Source: CAWHMS01 sp963830495 (GTDB lineage Bacteria; Actinomycetota; Actinomycetes; Propionibacteriales; Nocardioidaceae). From it: a DNA stretch of 64,000 nucleotides. The notes beneath the pieces were generated by a model. That model did no database searches. It saw nothing but the letters and a program-made list of their open reading frames with translations, and was not told the origin of the DNA. The translations under genes and the position numbers were made by a program. Numbering within the stretch: the first letter of the stretch is position 1; each line of letters opens with the position of its first letter. This document shows, one piece after another, positions 61,856-64,000 of this stretch. The stretch is taken from contig CAWHMS010000003.1 in assembly GCA_963830495.1 (NCBI GenBank), positions 815,901 through 879,900 on the forward strand, given 5' to 3'.

Positions 61856-64000
61856 GTGGAGACCAAGGTCAGGACGCCGCATGAGGTGTTCTTCATGCCG
61901 CAGCGTCTGCTGGTCCCGCTGTTCCAGCGTCCGTACGTCTGGACGCGCGAGAACCAGTGGACGATGCTGTGGGACGACATCCGCCGCCACGCCGAGCTCA
62001 GGCACTCGGGCAAGCGTTCCAGCCCTCATTTCCTGGGCGCCGTGGTCCTGCAGAATCAGTCGGCCTCCGTCGGCAACCTGCCGTACTGGACCATCATCGA
62101 CGGTCAGCAGCGACTCACCACGATGCAGCTGCTTCTCGACGCTGCGCATCAAGCTCTGACGCTGGTGGGCTCGGAGACGCTGGCACGCCAGGTGGAGGAC
62201 CTGATTCGCAACCCTGAGCACTTCTGCCGCAGCGCCGAGGACCGGTTCAAGGTCTGGCCGACCAACCGTGACCGGGCCGCGTTCAATGACGTCATGGCTG
62301 CGACGCTCCCGGTGGACTACGCACGGCTCCCGCACCAGGACAGCCGCATGACGCAGGCGCACCAGTTCTTCAGCGACGCGATGACGGACTGGTTGACGGC
62401 GGGAAGCAGCGAGTCCCGCGCCGAGGCCCTGACCCAGGTGTTGCTCAACGGATTGCAGCTGGTGGTGATCCAGCTCGAGGCCGACGAGGACAGCCAGGAG
62501 ATCTTCGAGACGCTCAACGCCAGGGGTACGCCGCTGACCGCCGCTGATCTCATCAAGAACTTCGTCTTCCAACGCCTCGACCTTCCGGCCCATGAGAGCG
62601 AGGCCGCCTACGAGAAGTACTGGAAGCTCTTCGAGACCGCATTCTGGGAGAAGGAGGTCGGAGCCGGGCGCAACGCCATGGCCCGCAGCTCACTGTTCCT
62701 AAACCAGTGGCTCATCGCCCAGACCGCCGAGCCCATCGGCGTACGCGAGGTGTTCTCCCGGTTCAAGTACTTCACCACCCACGACTCGGACGCACCGATG
62801 GGTGACCTGCTGCCCACGATCCATCGTGCTGCCCTCGACTACCAGTCGTGGACCGAGGCCGCACGCACCAAGGACGGCGCCCTCGACCGCCTGACCTTGT
62901 TCGTCTACCGCATCGGCGCCCTGGACTCCGAAGCGACCAAGCCCCTGCTCATCTGGCTCAGAGACCCTGCTCTGGAACCGGTGGCTGCCGACGTCGAGGA
63001 ACGCTTCCTCACGCACCTGGAGAGCTGGCTCGTCCGCAGGTCCCTGCTCCGCCTCTCCACGCAGAGCTACTCCGACCTGATCGCACTCCTGCTCCAAGAA
63101 CTCAAGGACAGTCCCAGGCAGGAAGCCGCGACAGTCACCGAACGGATCCTTCGAGAGCAGACCTCGGGCAACCTCTACTGGCCCGCAGACGAAGAAGTGC
63201 AGACCTGGCTGGCCACCGCGCCCATCTACCGGCGGCTACGTCGTGGTCGGCTGCGCATGGTGCTCGAAGCCATCGAGGACCACTTCCGCGGGTACGACAG
63301 CGACCGGCCTTCGTACGCCGGGCAACGGGTGGCCCGCGACCACCACGCGATCGAACACATCCTGCCCCAGCAGTGGCAGACCCACTGGCCGGTCGAGGAC
63401 CTCGCAGCACGCCTCGCGCGGGACAACCACGTTCACGTTCTGGGCAACCTGACTCTCTTGACGCGCGGCCTCAACAGCAAGGTGAGCAACGGGCCCTGGC
63501 TCGGCGAGAACGGGAAGATGGCCCACCTCGCGCAGCATGACGTGATGCTGATGAACAACAACGTACGGACGTCCGGCGCGGACGGCTGGGACGAGCAGAA
63601 GATCGACACGCGGACCACCCAAATGACCCGAGCGATCCTTGAGATCTGGCCCACCCCGCCGGGGCACACGGGCATCCACTCAGGGGCGGCCACCCAACCC
63701 ACCTCCTACATCGGTCTGGACGCCCTGATCTCCGAGGGGCTGCTCAAGGTCGGCCAGACCCTTACCGGTCGGGGACGGTTCAGCGACGTCCAGGCGACGG
63801 TCCTGCCGGACGGATCGCTGCAGGTCGGCGACAGGATCTACGAGAGCCCCTCCGGCGCCGGCCGCGCCGTACGAAAGCGGAGCACGAACGGGTGGACGTT
63901 CTGGGAAGTCGATGCCGGCAACGGCATCCGGCTCGACGACCTCAGGGGCCAGTACTCGGTCCAGTTCGGTGTCGAGGTCGACAACGACGACGAGCAGGGG
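61856..64000 (+). CDS. GmrSD-type (DUF262-DUF1524) restriction enzyme with RAMA-like domain, cut at window edge
   Basis: At least 715 residues, open to the edge. The DUF262/GmrS domain has FQRPYVWTRENQW and the DGQQRLTTMQLLL motif (Asp82 to Arg86), then IFETLNARGTPLTAADLIKN. The DUF1524/GmrD HNH-like nuclease has HHAIEHILPQQW (His496-His501) and NLTLLTRGLNSKVSNGPWL. A C-terminal domain from about residue 617 (YIGLDALISEGLLKVG; YESPSGAGRAVRKR; NGWTFWEV) resembles RAMA, a domain tied to modified-base recognition. GmrSD enzymes cut phage DNA with modified cytosines. GTG start after GGGAGGAAGT. Confidence 0.88.
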   Translation, partial: METKVRTPHEVFFMPQRLLVPLFQRPYVWTRENQWTMLWDDIRRHAELRHSGKRSSPHFLGAVVLQNQSASVGNLPYWTIIDGQQRLTTMQLLLDAAHQALTLVGSETLARQVEDLIRNPEHFCRSAEDRFKVWPTNRDRAAFNDVMAATLPVDYARLPHQDSRMTQAHQFFSDAMTDWLTAGSSESRAEALTQVLLNGLQLVVIQLEADEDSQEIFETLNARGTPLTAADLIKNFVFQRLDLPAHESEAAYEKYWKLFETAFWEKEVGAGRNAMARSSLFLNQWLIAQTAEPIGVREVFSRFKYFTTHDSDAPMGDLLPTIHRAALDYQSWTEAARTKDGALDRLTLFVYRIGALDSEATKPLLIWLRDPALEPVAADVEERFLTHLESWLVRRSLLRLSTQSYSDLIALLLQELKDSPRQEAATVTERILREQTSGNLYWPADEEVQTWLATAPIYRRLRRGRLRMVLEAIEDHFRGYDSDRPSYAGQRVARDHHAIEHILPQQWQTHWPVEDLAARLARDNHVHVLGNLTLLTRGLNSKVSNGPWLGENGKMAHLAQHDVMLMNNNVRTSGADGWDEQKIDTRTTQMTRAILEIWPTPPGHTGIHSGAATQPTSYIGLDALISEGLLKVGQTLTGRGRFSDVQATVLPDGSLQVGDRIYESPSGAGRAVRKRSTNGWTFWEVDAGNGIRLDDLRGQYSVQFGVEVDNDDEQG

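Overview
The window is a 64 kb piece of a high-GC Gram-positive (Actinomycetota) chromosome. Gene families and order say this: radA-disA-mutY, then clpC-lsr2-lysS-coaX-panC-DUF2520, then folK-folB-folP-folE-ftsH-hpt-tilS-DUF2342-dacB-ppa. This is the same order I remember for the Mycobacterium tuberculosis Rv3585-Rv3628 region. Lsr2, GTG starts and the lack of mycobacterial accessory genes fit a Nocardioides-like member of the Propionibacteriales; the genus is inference.

Layout. 1-7.9 kb: the radA end, disA, a TetR regulator with an alpha/beta hydrolase, a membrane-anchored protein, mutY, and a coupled cyclase/ThDP-enzyme pair. 7.9-15.2 kb (minus strand): clpC, lsr2, lysS, coaX, panC and a DUF2520 Rossmann protein; panD is missing. 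15.4-34.3 kb: a 19 kb accessory block that separates panC/DUF2520 from the folate genes. It holds a MidA/NDUFAF7-like methyltransferase, a divergent second NuoD, a sulfated or sulfonated glycan cluster, a glycine-betaine-type ABC transporter, and an XRE/nucleotidyltransferase pair. The glycan cluster has an APS-reductase/UDP-sulfoquinovose-synthase fusion, two sulfotransferases, a sugar epimerase and five glycosyltransferases. 34.3-44.9 kb: folate, ftsH, purine salvage, tRNA modification and cell-wall genes, then ppa. 45.2-57.9 kb: a NlpC/P60 peptidase with a long A/T-richer leader, enoyl-CoA hydratase, a PAP2 phosphatase, a TPP riboswitch controlling ykoEDC, ppdK, a PGPGW membrane protein and lpd. 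57.9-61.9 kb: a decay zone with an integrase remnant, an internally deleted IS110-type transposase and several frameshifted genes. From 61.9 kb to the end: a single-chain GmrSD-type restriction enzyme with a RAMA-like domain, cut by the window edge.

How it works together. DisA makes c-di-AMP, and the betaine ATPase carries CBS domains of the kind that bind this nucleotide in Firmicutes. The sulfo cluster appears built to make sulfite (APS reductase) and use it at once (UDP-sulfoquinovose synthase), with sulfotransferases and glycosyltransferases next to it, which points to an anionic surface glycan or glycolipid. The strongest unusual points are that fusion, a possible +1 recoding site joining ykoE to ykoD (ykoD has no usable start codon), a YkoC-lipoprotein continuous frame, and a NuoD paralogue that has lost the quinone-site tyrosine and sits beside an NDUFAF7-like methyltransferase.
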